A stretch of DNA of 9,864 nucleotides from Gammaproteobacteria bacterium (GCA_013214885.1 JABSRS010000100.1:1-9864); one strand, 5' to 3'. Counted from the stretch's first letter, positions 1-6,596 are shown. Numbers and translations are program-made. Notes: generated from the letters alone by a model not told the origin.

Positions 1-266
1 GGACAAAAACCCATGTAGTTCTTACCTTGCAAGCCAAATACGAGCAAAGTTGTATCTGTCTGATATTCTATCTTGGATAAATAAGCTTCTTTGAACTGGC
101 ATAAACTTTTAGTAAAACTGATGCCCTCACATAATTCGAAACACCGAAATTGGGTTGTTCCTTTTTCTTGTGGTAAATCTATCTGATACCAACTAAGAGA
201 GCCGTATGATGATTTCCGATGAAGCGCACTATTTATCTGATGAATTAAGTGTGAAGAAAAAGTCAC
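1..266 (-). CDS. Probable AraC-type regulator, N-terminal part (runs off left edge)
   Basis: An open frame of 88 codons runs from GTG (266..264) to the window edge without a stop. The start is chosen because AAGGAGAA lies 4 bases upstream (278..271), the best Shine-Dalgarno in the window, and no ATG fits as well. The visible protein starts MTFSSHLIHQINSALHRKSS and contains LLVFGLQGKNYMGF near residue 80. This layout, a hydrophilic N-terminus leading to a beta-rich 'L.FGL.G' segment, resembles the sensor domain of iron-responsive AraC regulators such as PchR; the DNA-binding domain would lie outside the window. The Fur box just upstream supports a role in iron uptake. The CDS itself is fairly secure; the family assignment is inference from a short fragment, and another Fur-regulated protein is possible. 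Confidence 0.5.
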   Translation of the reverse strand, partial: MTFSSHLIHQINSALHRKSSYGSLSWYQIDLPQEKGTTQFRCFELCEGISFTKSLCQFKEAYLSKIEYQTDTTLLVFGLQGKNYMGFC

Positions 267-289
267 TTTATTCTCCTTGTGACATTAAC

Positions 290-308
290 GTAAATGATAA
301 TCATTTTC
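290..308. promoter_or_regulatory. Fur box (iron repressor operator)
   Basis: GTAAATGATAATCATTTTC matches the classical 19-base Fur consensus GATAATGATAATCATTATC at 16 of 19 positions and keeps the perfect palindromic core ATGATAATCAT (294-304). It lies 11 bases upstream of the Shine-Dalgarno of the minus-strand gene starting at 266, so ferric-uptake repression of that gene is the simple reading. No plus-strand gene starts close enough to be an obvious second target. Confidence 0.8.
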
Positions 309-600
309 ATTAAGAGTACATAGTATGTTTGTGATAATCAAGACTCCTATCGCAAGACAACTATAGACAAAGGATCAATATGAGCCGGTAGCTCTCTTTA
401 GGAAATCTGATTATTGTGTGCAAGTAATTTTTACTGGACCAGCCTCTCTACAAATACATTTGTAACTTCTCATTAACCAGTGGCAGCGGCCTCAAATAAT
501 CAACTCAATAAAATATTCGATGGTCATTCTTGATCCATTGACTGATCTTTTTTCACGGTGAATAACAGGCAGAATACTTAATTTTATTTCTTATAGCGCT
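309..600. other. Intergenic stretch without recognisable gene
   Basis: Both strands are broken by frequent stops and no convincing protein, tRNA or terminator is visible. The only regular structure is a perfect inverted repeat, TACAAAT-ac-ATTTGTA (449-464). The stretch sits between the Fur-regulated gene and the insertion-sequence debris, and may be decayed intergenic or mobile-element DNA. Confidence 0.5.
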
Positions 601-926
601 ATGAAAATCGAACTTCCTGACATTCCTGAGTCTGAACAAAGCCCTTTAGTCAAAGGGTTGTTGCTCATTATTGAGCAACTCACGCGACTGCATAAACATA
701 AAACGCGTTACTTCTGTTCTGGTGCTGGAGCGTCCAGAAAACTTGTCGAAAGTTAGGGATCTCGTTTTGGGAATATATCAATGACCGATTGGCTCAAGAA
801 AAAGTCATTCCTGAACTTAGCGAACAGGTGATTAGGAAAGCTCGCGCTGCCTCAGGTTATCGAATACGTACACAAAAACCAGTTAATGACAATCCCATTG
901 ATCACGGCAACCGCATGAATGGTTAG
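601..926 (+). pseudogene. IS66-like transposase remnant with internal deletion
   Basis: The frame starting at ATG 601 reads MKIELPDIPESEQSPLVKGL then LLIIEQL, like the N-terminus of IS66-family TnpC proteins (typically about 500 residues), and stops after 51 residues (TAG 754-756). A second frame, open from 702 to TAG 924-926, carries CRKLGISFWEYINDRLAQEK followed by VIPELSEQVIRKARAASGYR. This resembles the C-terminal end of transposases of this kind. The simplest reading is that most of the middle is deleted, near 690-710, with a frame change at the scar. The N-terminal match is the stronger half; the C-terminal identification is from general character only. The tail after about 895 may belong to the neighbouring ISAs1 element's end. 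Confidence 0.55.
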
Positions 927-931
927 ACCAG

Positions 932-1600
932 TTAAAATAGCCGTGAGAACAATTTTTCAGCATACGCAATACCCAAAACTGCCCTATAAAGTTTCCCCTT
1001 AATACCTCGTTTATTACTCTTCTCTTCCTTGAGAAAATTCAAGGCCAAACGCCTAACAACACCAAAAATCTCAGCACCGTTATTTTTCCGTATCCGACAT
1101 TCATCATCTCTGAAACTCATGTCTAACACCCAATGTAGACTATTCTCGATGCTCCAGTGACGTCTAACGGCGTTACCAAAAACCTTTGTCTCAGCCGCAA
1201 AGCTAACAATGAAACATCGTTTTTCAATGGTTTTTTTAGCATCACGCAGTGTTTCATTTTCTGCCATTCCTATGCATTGCAAGCCAGCCCATGACTCTGG
1301 GGCGACAAGGTATTCCAAGTGATTGGTTATCCAATACCTTCGCGTTTCAATACGCCTATATCCTTTATTGGTTGCTTCAAAATAATCATGTTTAACGTTC
1401 TTACAGTTTGCTTGCTCTGCAACACTAAAAAAATATTTAACATCCTCAAACAGATACTTTTGGTTTCCTTTTACCGCTATCGCATAATCAGCACCCGCTG
1501 AAATGATCTTCTTTGTTATCTTTTTCTGGCAACCCATGGCATCAATGGCATCAATGGTCATTATGCAGCCTTTGATATCTAATAAATCAAGTAAAGCTGG
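932..1600 (-). pseudogene. ISAs1-family transposase, C-terminal remnant
   Basis: From the codon at 1600 the frame reads PALLDLLDIKGC, then the hallmark IDAMGCQKKI, AVKGNQ, and near the end HWSIENSLHWVLDMSFRDDE, all typical of ISAs1/H-repeat DDE transposases (DDE_Tnp_ISAS1). Full-length members are about 370 residues; only about 222 remain. The segments with the second catalytic Asp (IDAMG) and the Glu (SIENSLHW) are present, but the N-terminal part with the first catalytic Asp is gone, so it cannot be active. An in-frame open stretch can be started at an internal ATG at 1561, giving 209 residues, but this is not a natural start. The C-terminus ending EKLFSRLF fits the usual family end. A 9-base duplication sits next to the IDAMG motif. 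Confidence 0.85.
1538..1555 (-). repeat. 9-base tandem duplication in transposase remnant
   Basis: The plus strand has GGCATCAAT twice in tandem (1538-1546, 1547-1555), followed by a near third copy GGTCAT. On the minus strand this changes the family's usual TIDAMGCQ into TIDAIDAMGCQ, adding three residues beside the catalytic aspartate. It looks like replication slippage in a decaying gene. Confidence 0.8.
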
Positions 1601-1731
1601 AGTCCATCGGTACTGATTTCAGTCTCTAGGGCTTGAATTGACTGATGTACTACCTCTCTTTGCGCTGAAGTCATCGAAGAAAGTTGTTTCGTTATCTGGG
1701 TTAATTCACTTACAAATGATTTAGTATTCAT
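1579..1731 (-). pseudogene. Transposase-like N-terminal fragment (possibly IS1595-type)
   Basis: An ATG at 1731..1729 opens a 50-codon frame, MNTKSFVSELTQITKQLSSM then TSAQREVVHQSIQALETEI, ending at TAG (1581..1579). The pattern of a helical 'LTxxQRxxVxxxIxxL' start followed by a short loop resembles the N-terminus of IS1595/IS1016-type transposases, before their Cys-rich CPHC segment. The fragment stops just where the ISAs1 frame takes over (about 1600), so the CPHC and DDE parts are absent. Identification is tentative; that it is a truncated coding fragment fused to ISAs1 DNA is more secure. Confidence 0.4.
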
Positions 1732-1845
1732 TGCTAATAACCTCAATAAGTTAATCTCACTATTAAGTATAGACAGCCATTTGCTACAACAGCGCCAACT
1801 TAAATGTGATGTTAACCGCGAAAGATCATACTTTAAACACCCAGA

Positions 1846-2226
1846 CTAGTTGCTGACTTCAAGGGTCGGCCTAGTCCATAAATAACACGAGACACAGGTT
1901 GCAACACCAATCATCATAAATTTTGCTGGTATAAAATCGACAAATAACACCACTGAACTGCCAATCGACAGCCACAACAAGCAAATAGTGGTTATCTTAA
2001 CCTTAAGCGGGATCCCGCGTCCTTCACGATAATCCTTAATGTATTGACCAAACCAAGGATGACCAATCAGCCGCTGATAAAACCGATCAGAACTGCGAGC
2101 AAAACAAGCCGCGGCTAGTAACACAAAAGGAGTCGTCGGTAACAGAGGTACTATCACCCCAATTAAACCAATGATTAGTTCCGTTATACAGATAAAAATT
2201 AAACAATAGTCTTTTAATTTTTTCAT
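1846..2226 (-). CDS. DUF454 family inner-membrane protein (YbaN-like)
   Basis: A 126-residue protein. The ATG at 2226 is chosen over an upstream in-frame TTG because CAGGAG lies about 7 bases before it. Hydrophobic helices are visible at about residues 8-27, 78-97 and 101-117. The family signature is clear: GLIGVIVPLLPTTPFVLLAA (20-39), CFARSS (41-46), then a basic, aromatic segment RLIGHPWFGQYIKDYREGRG (52-71) typical of DUF454/YbaN. The function of the family is not established; it is a small multi-pass inner-membrane protein. It follows the S4 protein gene by 55 bases on the same strand, so co-transcription is possible, but the pair is not functionally obvious. The insertion-sequence debris begins about 115 bases downstream. 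Confidence 0.88.
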   Translation of the reverse strand: MKKLKDYCLIFICITELIIGLIGVIVPLLPTTPFVLLAAACFARSSDRFYQRLIGHPWFGQYIKDYREGRGIPLKVKITTICLLWLSIGSSVVLFVDFIPAKFMMIGVATCVSCYLWTRPTLEVSN

Positions 2227-2281
2227 CCAGATCTCCTGAGTCAATAACTAAAGCTATCGTTAAAGGACTCGGCTTGCAAAT

Positions 2282-2563
2282 CTAGATCACTTTTACTTTC
2301 ATTATTTGACCGAGGTATTCAACTTCATCGTCATTATAAACTTTTTTACGTTTACGGGTCTCAATTAAGCCATTGAGCATGACTTCACCGTTGGCAATAC
2401 GAACCTTAGCTTCGCCGCCACCTTCAACTAGATTCTCAATCTTTAAGATTTTATATAGCTCAATCGGCTCAACGTTGACTTCAACAATAACTACTTCATT
2501 AGTTATTACTTTAGGGGTGAATGCTGGGCCTTTCTTTTTCTTGTTGCGACTGCCGATGGTCAT
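2282..2563 (-). CDS. Small S4-domain RNA-binding protein (YbcJ-like)
   Basis: A 93-residue protein. Residues about 33-85 form an S4 fold: IELYKILKIENLVEGGGEAK, then VRIANGEVMLNGLIETRKRK, closely paralleling E. coli YbcJ (ELCDLLKLEG.. QAKIAIAEGQVKVDGAVETRKRCK). The conserved ETRKRKKV stretch (68-75) is the expected RNA-contacting loop. It is about 20 residues longer than YbcJ at the N-terminus, with a basic RNKKKKG patch (6-12) that could add nonspecific RNA contact. The start ATG at 2563 has only a weak GCGGA upstream. The gene lies 43 bases downstream of the lysine operon's last gene with no convincing terminator between, so read-through from that operon is possible. The cellular target is unknown; ribosomal RNA is a guess from the family. 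Confidence 0.88.
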   Translation of the reverse strand: MTIGSRNKKKKGPAFTPKVITNEVVIVEVNVEPIELYKILKIENLVEGGGEAKVRIANGEVMLNGLIETRKRKKVYNDDEVEYLGQIMKVKVI

Positions 2564-2606
2564 ACTATTTCCGCTTAAATAAATTGATTAGCGCAAGCTT
2601 AACGAC

Positions 2607-3725
2607 TTAAGCCGATAAAGTGAAATAATTGGTGAATAATTTATAAAGTTCTGTGCCTTGATTAACACTGGCAGAGGCAAAGTGCAGGATCGCGATACAA
2701 TCATCGGGGGCCTTGATCACCTCGATCACATCGGGATGATCGTAACGATCGATGCGTAACATTCGCACCAGCGGCTCACCCTGCTTCACTTGCCCGCCAA
2801 GTGGGGCTAAATATTCGACCAAACCACTTTTGGGTGCATAAAATGTGCGGTAATCTTTTAAGTCACAACCATATCGAGTCATTTTTTTCGGGGTGAACAG
2901 ACCAGGCTTGACCACGCCACGATGGCTTAAGTAACTTAAAATGCTTTCGCTATCGCGCTTAGCTTCTTCAAGGCATAGCCATTCTTGCGAACCAAGCTCA
3001 AGGGTGAAAGCGGCAACTGCCACTTCGATTGATCGTCCTTGCTGTTGATATGCTTGCTGTAATTGCCACCACGGACAAAAACATGCCTCATCTAATGCGC
3101 CATCAAAGTCTTGGGGAATAAATAACACATGGGGAATATCAAATAGCACCGCACTGTCTTTGGCATATTCAGGGCAATAAAGATGACGCGATGATATAGG
3201 TCCCGTGTGCAAATCCAGCACAATATCAGCCTCGAGCGCCATTCGTTGTAATTTGGCACACAAAAATTGGCCAGTAGTGACACCATAAGGCGCATCAATT
3301 TTTTGTTGTTCAAGATCGTCAATGATCAGCGCTCGAAATTGACTAACAATTTCGCTGATTGCCATATCAGGGTTCGCTTGAGCAAACTGTGCTGGTAACG
3401 CATCATTAAAGTGATAACCACGGTTCCAGTTGGCTCCCGTGATCGGGTCAAAACGCCCCAGCGTAAACTCACCGCTCTTTTGATTGCTGCCAATCGGGTT
3501 GGCCAATGGCACAAGGGTAATATCACCATAACAATCAAGTTGTTTAAACTGCTCAAGCAACTGATAAATGACGGCATTGCCCTGTACTTCTGCGCCATGA
3601 ATATTGGCCTGAATATAAACACTTGGCCCGTTATTACTACCTTTTATGGTATAAACAGGGACTGTCATTGCTTGGCCATTAGCCATTTGAGTAACGTTAA
3701 GCTGACTGGCGATAATTTGTGACAT
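2607..3725 (-). CDS. M14 zinc deacylase of the AstE/aspartoacylase family (candidate desuccinylase)
   Basis: A 372-residue protein. The start ATG at 3725 has AAAGG seven bases upstream; longer starts would run through the end of the preceding gene in another frame and are rejected. Zinc ligands typical of the succinylglutamate desuccinylase/aspartoacylase group are visible: H43 and E46 in NIHGAEVQGN, and H173 in DLHTG. E243 in TLELGS is the likely catalytic glutamate. Residues 296-325 (YAPKSGLVEYLAPLGGQV..GEPL) form the C-terminal beta domain of this family. These enzymes remove acyl groups from alpha-N-acyl amino acids. Being last in a lysine-riboswitch operon that contains the succinyltransferase DapD, it most likely removes the succinyl group, a job normally done by the unrelated DapE. 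Whether its substrate is succinyl-diaminopimelate or succinyl-lysine cannot be told from sequence. Confidence 0.85.
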   Translation of the reverse strand: MSQIIASQLNVTQMANGQAMTVPVYTIKGSNNGPSVYIQANIHGAEVQGNAVIYQLLEQFKQLDCYGDITLVPLANPIGSNQKSGEFTLGRFDPITGANWNRGYHFNDALPAQFAQANPDMAISEIVSQFRALIIDDLEQQKIDAPYGVTTGQFLCAKLQRMALEADIVLDLHTGPISSRHLYCPEYAKDSAVLFDIPHVLFIPQDFDGALDEACFCPWWQLQQAYQQQGRSIEVAVAAFTLELGSQEWLCLEEAKRDSESILSYLSHRGVVKPGLFTPKKMTRYGCDLKDYRTFYAPKSGLVEYLAPLGGQVKQGEPLVRMLRIDRYDHPDVIEVIKAPDDCIAILHFASASVNQGTELYKLFTNYFTLSA

Positions 3726-3750
3726 TAAAAAACCTTTACACTGGTATAAA

Positions 3751-4953
3751 TTAAAATAAATATGATGATGCAGGTTGAGCCGGGCGCACCACTTCAAATT
3801 TTCCCGCCTGATAAACAACTTCGGAAGGCAGCGCGTGACATAAGAAAAATGGCATCGCTTCGGTAAAACCATAAGCACCGCATTGTGAGAAAATCAGCAC
3901 ATCGTCAACCGTAACATCTTGCGGTAAATCGAGTACACCAAGCTTATCTAAACTGGTACAAAGCGGCCCGTGAATATGAAAACTTTGTGCTGGCTCCGCG
4001 CTAGTTCTTAACAGCTGAACTGGAAAAGGCTGATCGGTAATAGCAGGACGCAATAGATGATTAATCCCGCCTTCTAATACCAACATTTGTTGTTGATAAC
4101 TTGTTTTTCGATCAACCACTGGCGTTAGGTAATGACCATACTCGCCGACCGCAAAGCGACCTAACTCTAGCCATAGCTCATTAACATTGGCTTGTTGCTT
4201 AATCTCAGTTAGTGCTGTGACCAGCATCGACCAATCTAATGAGTTTTCACCTCGCGCATACGGAATGCCAAGGCCACCACCGAGATCGAGAACCTTAAGT
4301 TCAAAATCTAGCTGCTGGGCTAATGACACCAGTGGTGGCACCATTTGCTGCCACAAACTAATCAATTGTTGTGGGTCAAGCATATTGCCCCATTGGAAAA
4401 TATGTAACCCCACGACATCAATTGCTCGATAATGGTTGAGCGTTAGTTGCGACCACTCGGCTATGCCTAAGCCAAATGGCGTGAGGTTATTACCACCGAG
4501 TGGATTGCTGGCATCACCATCAAAGCGTAACTGAACCCGCAGCAACACCTGCGGCGTAAAATCGACCTCACTAGCGAGTTGATTTAATAATGCCAGCTGA
4601 TTAATGCTTTCAACCACATAGGTATTAACACCACGTTCAAGAAAATGCTTAATTTGCGATTTTGATTTGGCGGGGCCAGTATTTAAGATCCGCTCAGGAC
4701 TTACGCCCTGCGCCAGCACCTGCTCTAATTCGCCCAGGCTCGCGACGTCAAAGTTCATTCCTTCCTGATCAAGAGTTTGAATGACCCGCGATAACGGATT
4801 AGCCTTGACCGCAAACCATAATTTAATTTGATCGTTTTGCAAGCTGGCAATATGTTGTTGCAGGGCATCGAGATCATACACAAAAAATGGCGAATTTTGG
4901 CTTGGTGCAAATTCGCTAAGCTGTTGCTTGAACTGTGGGGTTAACGTTTTCAT
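3751..4953 (-). CDS. Atypical fold-III PLP-dependent decarboxylase (LysA/BtrK/PvsE-like)
   Basis: A 400-residue protein of the alanine-racemase-fold decarboxylases. Seen: the PLP lysine K50 in FAVKANP, GLHIFQWGN (182-190), the phosphate-binding LDLGGGLGIPY (222-232), ELGRF (263-267), GPLCTSLDKLG (329-339) with the conserved cysteine C332, and CGAYGFTEAMPFFLCH (358-373). The family decarboxylates amino acids and is usually dimeric, with the cysteine loop completing the partner's site. In ordinary diaminopimelate decarboxylases (E. coli LysA) the corresponding motifs are HMHIGSG, GPLCESGD and SSNYNSRPLLPE. Here the Glu, the Tyr-Asn pair and the Arg that grip the far end of diaminopimelate are replaced. 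It follows dapD by 2 bases and precedes the M14 deacylase by 25. Operon and riboswitch argue for lysine synthesis, but the substrate may be an acylated intermediate; a true LysA function is the conservative alternative. Confidence 0.85.
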   Translation of the reverse strand: MKTLTPQFKQQLSEFAPSQNSPFFVYDLDALQQHIASLQNDQIKLWFAVKANPLSRVIQTLDQEGMNFDVASLGELEQVLAQGVSPERILNTGPAKSKSQIKHFLERGVNTYVVESINQLALLNQLASEVDFTPQVLLRVQLRFDGDASNPLGGNNLTPFGLGIAEWSQLTLNHYRAIDVVGLHIFQWGNMLDPQQLISLWQQMVPPLVSLAQQLDFELKVLDLGGGLGIPYARGENSLDWSMLVTALTEIKQQANVNELWLELGRFAVGEYGHYLTPVVDRKTSYQQQMLVLEGGINHLLRPAITDQPFPVQLLRTSAEPAQSFHIHGPLCTSLDKLGVLDLPQDVTVDDVLIFSQCGAYGFTEAMPFFLCHALPSEVVYQAGKFEVVRPAQPASSYLF

Positions 4954-4955
4954 TG

Positions 4956-5705
4956 TTATCTCAATGCTTGTTCAAGGGCTAGTGCGGCATTACTTTTGTC
5001 GTCGCGATATTTAACGATAATCGGACAACTCATCATTAATCCCTGCTTAGCTGCCCACTCACCCTGCATCGGGCGCGTGCCAGGAATAACAATCGCATTA
5101 CTTGGGATTGGTTGGCCTTTTTCAAGCATCACTTCATTAACACAATCATAAACAGGCACTGATGCCGATAGTGTTACGCCTGGGGCAAGTACCGCTCCAG
5201 CTTTAACCACCACACCTTCAACCAGAATACAGCCAGCACTGATAAAAGCATTATCTTCAACCACCACAGGACTAGCACCAATTGGCTCAAGCACGCCGCC
5301 AATTTGGACCCCAGCAGAGATATGAACATTCTTGCCAATTTGAGCACACGAACCCACTAACGCATTGGAATCAATCATAGTACCTTCGTCAACAAAAGCG
5401 CCGACATTGATATAAGCTGGCGGCATAATAATAACCCCAGGCGCGACATAACTACCACGTCTAACCGCGGAACCACCAGGCACCAAACGCACTTTATCTT
5501 GGGGGGTAAATTGGCGCGGAGCCAAATTATGCTTATCAACAAACCCTTGGTAATTATCACCAAAAGCGATGTTTTCACCCGCTTTAAAGGCCGCTAAAAT
5601 TGCTTGTTTAACTTCAACGTTTGCCTGCCAGTTGCCGTCGCTATCTTGGGTTGCTGCGCGTAATTCGCCAATTTCTAGTAATTCAAAAACTTGTTGCCAA
5701 TTCAT
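4956..5705 (-). CDS. dapD: Tetrahydrodipicolinate N-succinyltransferase
   Basis: A 249-residue protein. The start ATG at 5705 is chosen because GAAAGG lies 8 bases upstream and the next residues, MNWQQVFELLEIGELR, align with the E. coli DapD helix 'VIALLDSGALR'; upstream ATGs fall inside the dapA tail. It transfers succinyl from succinyl-CoA to tetrahydrodipicolinate in the cytoplasm, as a left-handed beta-helix trimer. Hexapeptide repeats run from about 78 to 185 and contain VDEGTMID (105-112, probable catalytic D112), VGSCAQIGKNVHIS (117-130), GGVLEP (136-141) and LVEG (161-164, probable catalytic E163). VGSC/IGGVLEP is DapD-like rather than DapH (acetyl) -like. It is about 25 residues shorter than E. 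coli DapD (274) because most of the N-terminal helical extension is missing. It lies between dapA and the decarboxylase in the operon. Confidence 0.93.
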   Translation of the reverse strand: MNWQQVFELLEIGELRAATQDSDGNWQANVEVKQAILAAFKAGENIAFGDNYQGFVDKHNLAPRQFTPQDKVRLVPGGSAVRRGSYVAPGVIIMPPAYINVGAFVDEGTMIDSNALVGSCAQIGKNVHISAGVQIGGVLEPIGASPVVVEDNAFISAGCILVEGVVVKAGAVLAPGVTLSASVPVYDCVNEVMLEKGQPIPSNAIVIPGTRPMQGEWAAKQGLMMSCPIIVKYRDDKSNAALALEQALR

Positions 5706-5718
5706 TGCTAAGACCTTT

Positions 5719-5811
5719 CTACTGTTGTGAGAACCATTGTTCAATTTGAGAGTTTGCATCCAATAACGCCTGATGTTCATCAACCTCATGATGGGTTAAT
5801 GGGAGGCGTAA
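5719..5811 (-). other. Out-of-frame C-terminal tail of dapA
   Basis: In the -1 frame relative to dapA, the sequence encodes 30 residues beginning LRLPLTHHEVDEHQALLDAN and ending EQWFSQQ, with TAG at 5721..5719. LRLP(M/L)T followed by a short helix is the standard C-terminus of DapA (E. coli LRLPMTPIT). Adding one base would give 292 codons, the family length. The restored stop lies 13 bases before the dapD start, natural operon spacing. The break falls at or just after a (CAA)4 run (5825..5814). Confidence 0.8.
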
Positions 5812-6596
5812 ATTTGTTGTTGTTGATGCATTAGCACCTTAACGGGGATCGGATTAGCGACACTAAATAATGGCGCAATCGCCTCAGTCCATAACGTAAG
5901 ATCGGCTGCTGGTATTGTAGTTAAGCATTGCTCAACATAGCGTTTGGTTGGTGCGGGCCACGCATTGGCACAAACCGAAACAAGGCCTGCGGCACCAATT
6001 TTGACCAAGTCGTTTAGCAGTGCATCTTCGCCACTAAAAATGGCAATGGATGGCAGCGCTTGCTTAAATTGTCCAAACTTTTCAATCGAACCTGATGCTT
6101 CTTTTAGGGCCCAAAACGTCGGTTGTTCAACTAAATTAGCCAGTGCCTGAGGATCAAGGTCAACGCCACTACGCGACGGCACGTTATAAATCATGCAAGG
6201 AAGCTTGCTACGGTCGAGCAATGCTCTAAACCATTGTTCCTGTCCTTTAGGACCAGGTTTAGCATATAAAGGCGCCGCTAGCAGATAAGCATCAATTGGC
6301 AATTGATTACAATAGTCGATCCAATCAAGTTGGCTTTCGAGATTATAGCCACCAATGGCAATCATTAAAGGTGCCGCAGGGCTGTGCTGACAGACAAAAC
6401 GGACAATTTTCTTTTGTTCGATCGCTGATAACGCCATGCCTTCACCCGTACTGCCCAGTAATAAAATACCATTGCCAGCAGCGGCTTGCTCGTCGAGTAA
6501 ATCGGCCAAGACATTGTAATCAACCTTGCCACGCTCATTAAACGGGGTAACTAATGCGGTCCATAATGGGAAATCCGCTAAATCATACTGGCTCAT
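5796..6596 (-). CDS. dapA: 4-hydroxy-tetrahydrodipicolinate synthase, C-terminus broken by frameshift
   Basis: The frame gives 266 residues; family members are usually about 292. It condenses pyruvate with aspartate semialdehyde in the cytoplasm. Visible: GSTGEG (48-53), APLYAKPGPKG (108-118), IYNVPSRSG (136-144) with the catalytic Y137 and R142, and the Schiff-base lysine K165 in ALKEASG. NPIPVK (248-253) is the usual lead-in to the C-terminal helices, but the frame then reads HQQQQIYASH and stops. The expected tail, LRLPLT to WFSQQ, is intact in the -1 frame (5811..5722). The start ATG overlaps the lysC stop as ATGA, indicating translational coupling. The catalytic barrel is complete, so partial activity is conceivable, but the lost helices normally help assemble the tetramer. 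A real mutation and a base-call error cannot be separated here. Confidence 0.93.
   Translation of the reverse strand: MSQYDLADFPLWTALVTPFNERGKVDYNVLADLLDEQAAAGNGILLLGSTGEGMALSAIEQKKIVRFVCQHSPAAPLMIAIGGYNLESQLDWIDYCNQLPIDAYLLAAPLYAKPGPKGQEQWFRALLDRSKLPCMIYNVPSRSGVDLDPQALANLVEQPTFWALKEASGSIEKFGQFKQALPSIAIFSGEDALLNDLVKIGAAGLVSVCANAWPAPTKRYVEQCLTTIPAADLTLWTEAIAPLFSVANPIPVKVLMHQQQQIYASH

Larger units (their letters stand above)
601..1731. mobile_element. Insertion-sequence graveyard (three transposase remnants)
   Basis: Three transposase fragments abut with almost no spacer: an IS66-like remnant on plus (601-926), the C-terminal part of an ISAs1-family transposase on minus (932-1600), and a short transposase-like N-terminus on minus (1579-1731). 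None can make a complete enzyme. The minus-strand sequence CATTCATGCGGTTGCCGTG (919..901) just beyond the ISAs1 stop is a candidate ISAs1 terminal repeat. If so, that element inserted into the tail of the IS66-like one. No intact partner end or target duplication was found. The outer boundaries are those of recognisable coding debris, not true element ends. Confidence 0.65.

Noticed and set aside
1319..1501. Plus-strand open frame inside the ISAs1 remnant
   Set aside because: It is the antisense shadow of the transposase, with no family features and no ribosome-binding site.
2597..2612. GCTTAA-GTCG-TTAAGC hairpin at the end of the M14 gene as an operon terminator
   Set aside because: The stem is only six AT-rich pairs, overlaps the stop codon and has no following U-run.
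3726..3878. Upstream extension of the M14 gene by 51 codons
   Set aside because: It lies inside the decarboxylase gene in another frame, and the ATG at 3725 has a good ribosome-binding site and begins the family homology.
5706..5789. Upstream extension of dapD by 28 codons
   Set aside because: This DNA encodes the displaced dapA tail in another frame; the ATG at 5705 has GAAAGG at the right distance and matches DapD homology.
5809..5815. AAATTTA on the minus strand, a classical -1 slippery heptamer, at the dapA frameshift
   Set aside because: The dapA frame reads CAA ATT TAC here, so the heptamer is out of phase for slippage from the zero frame. A deletion or base-call error explains the break better than programmed frameshifting.
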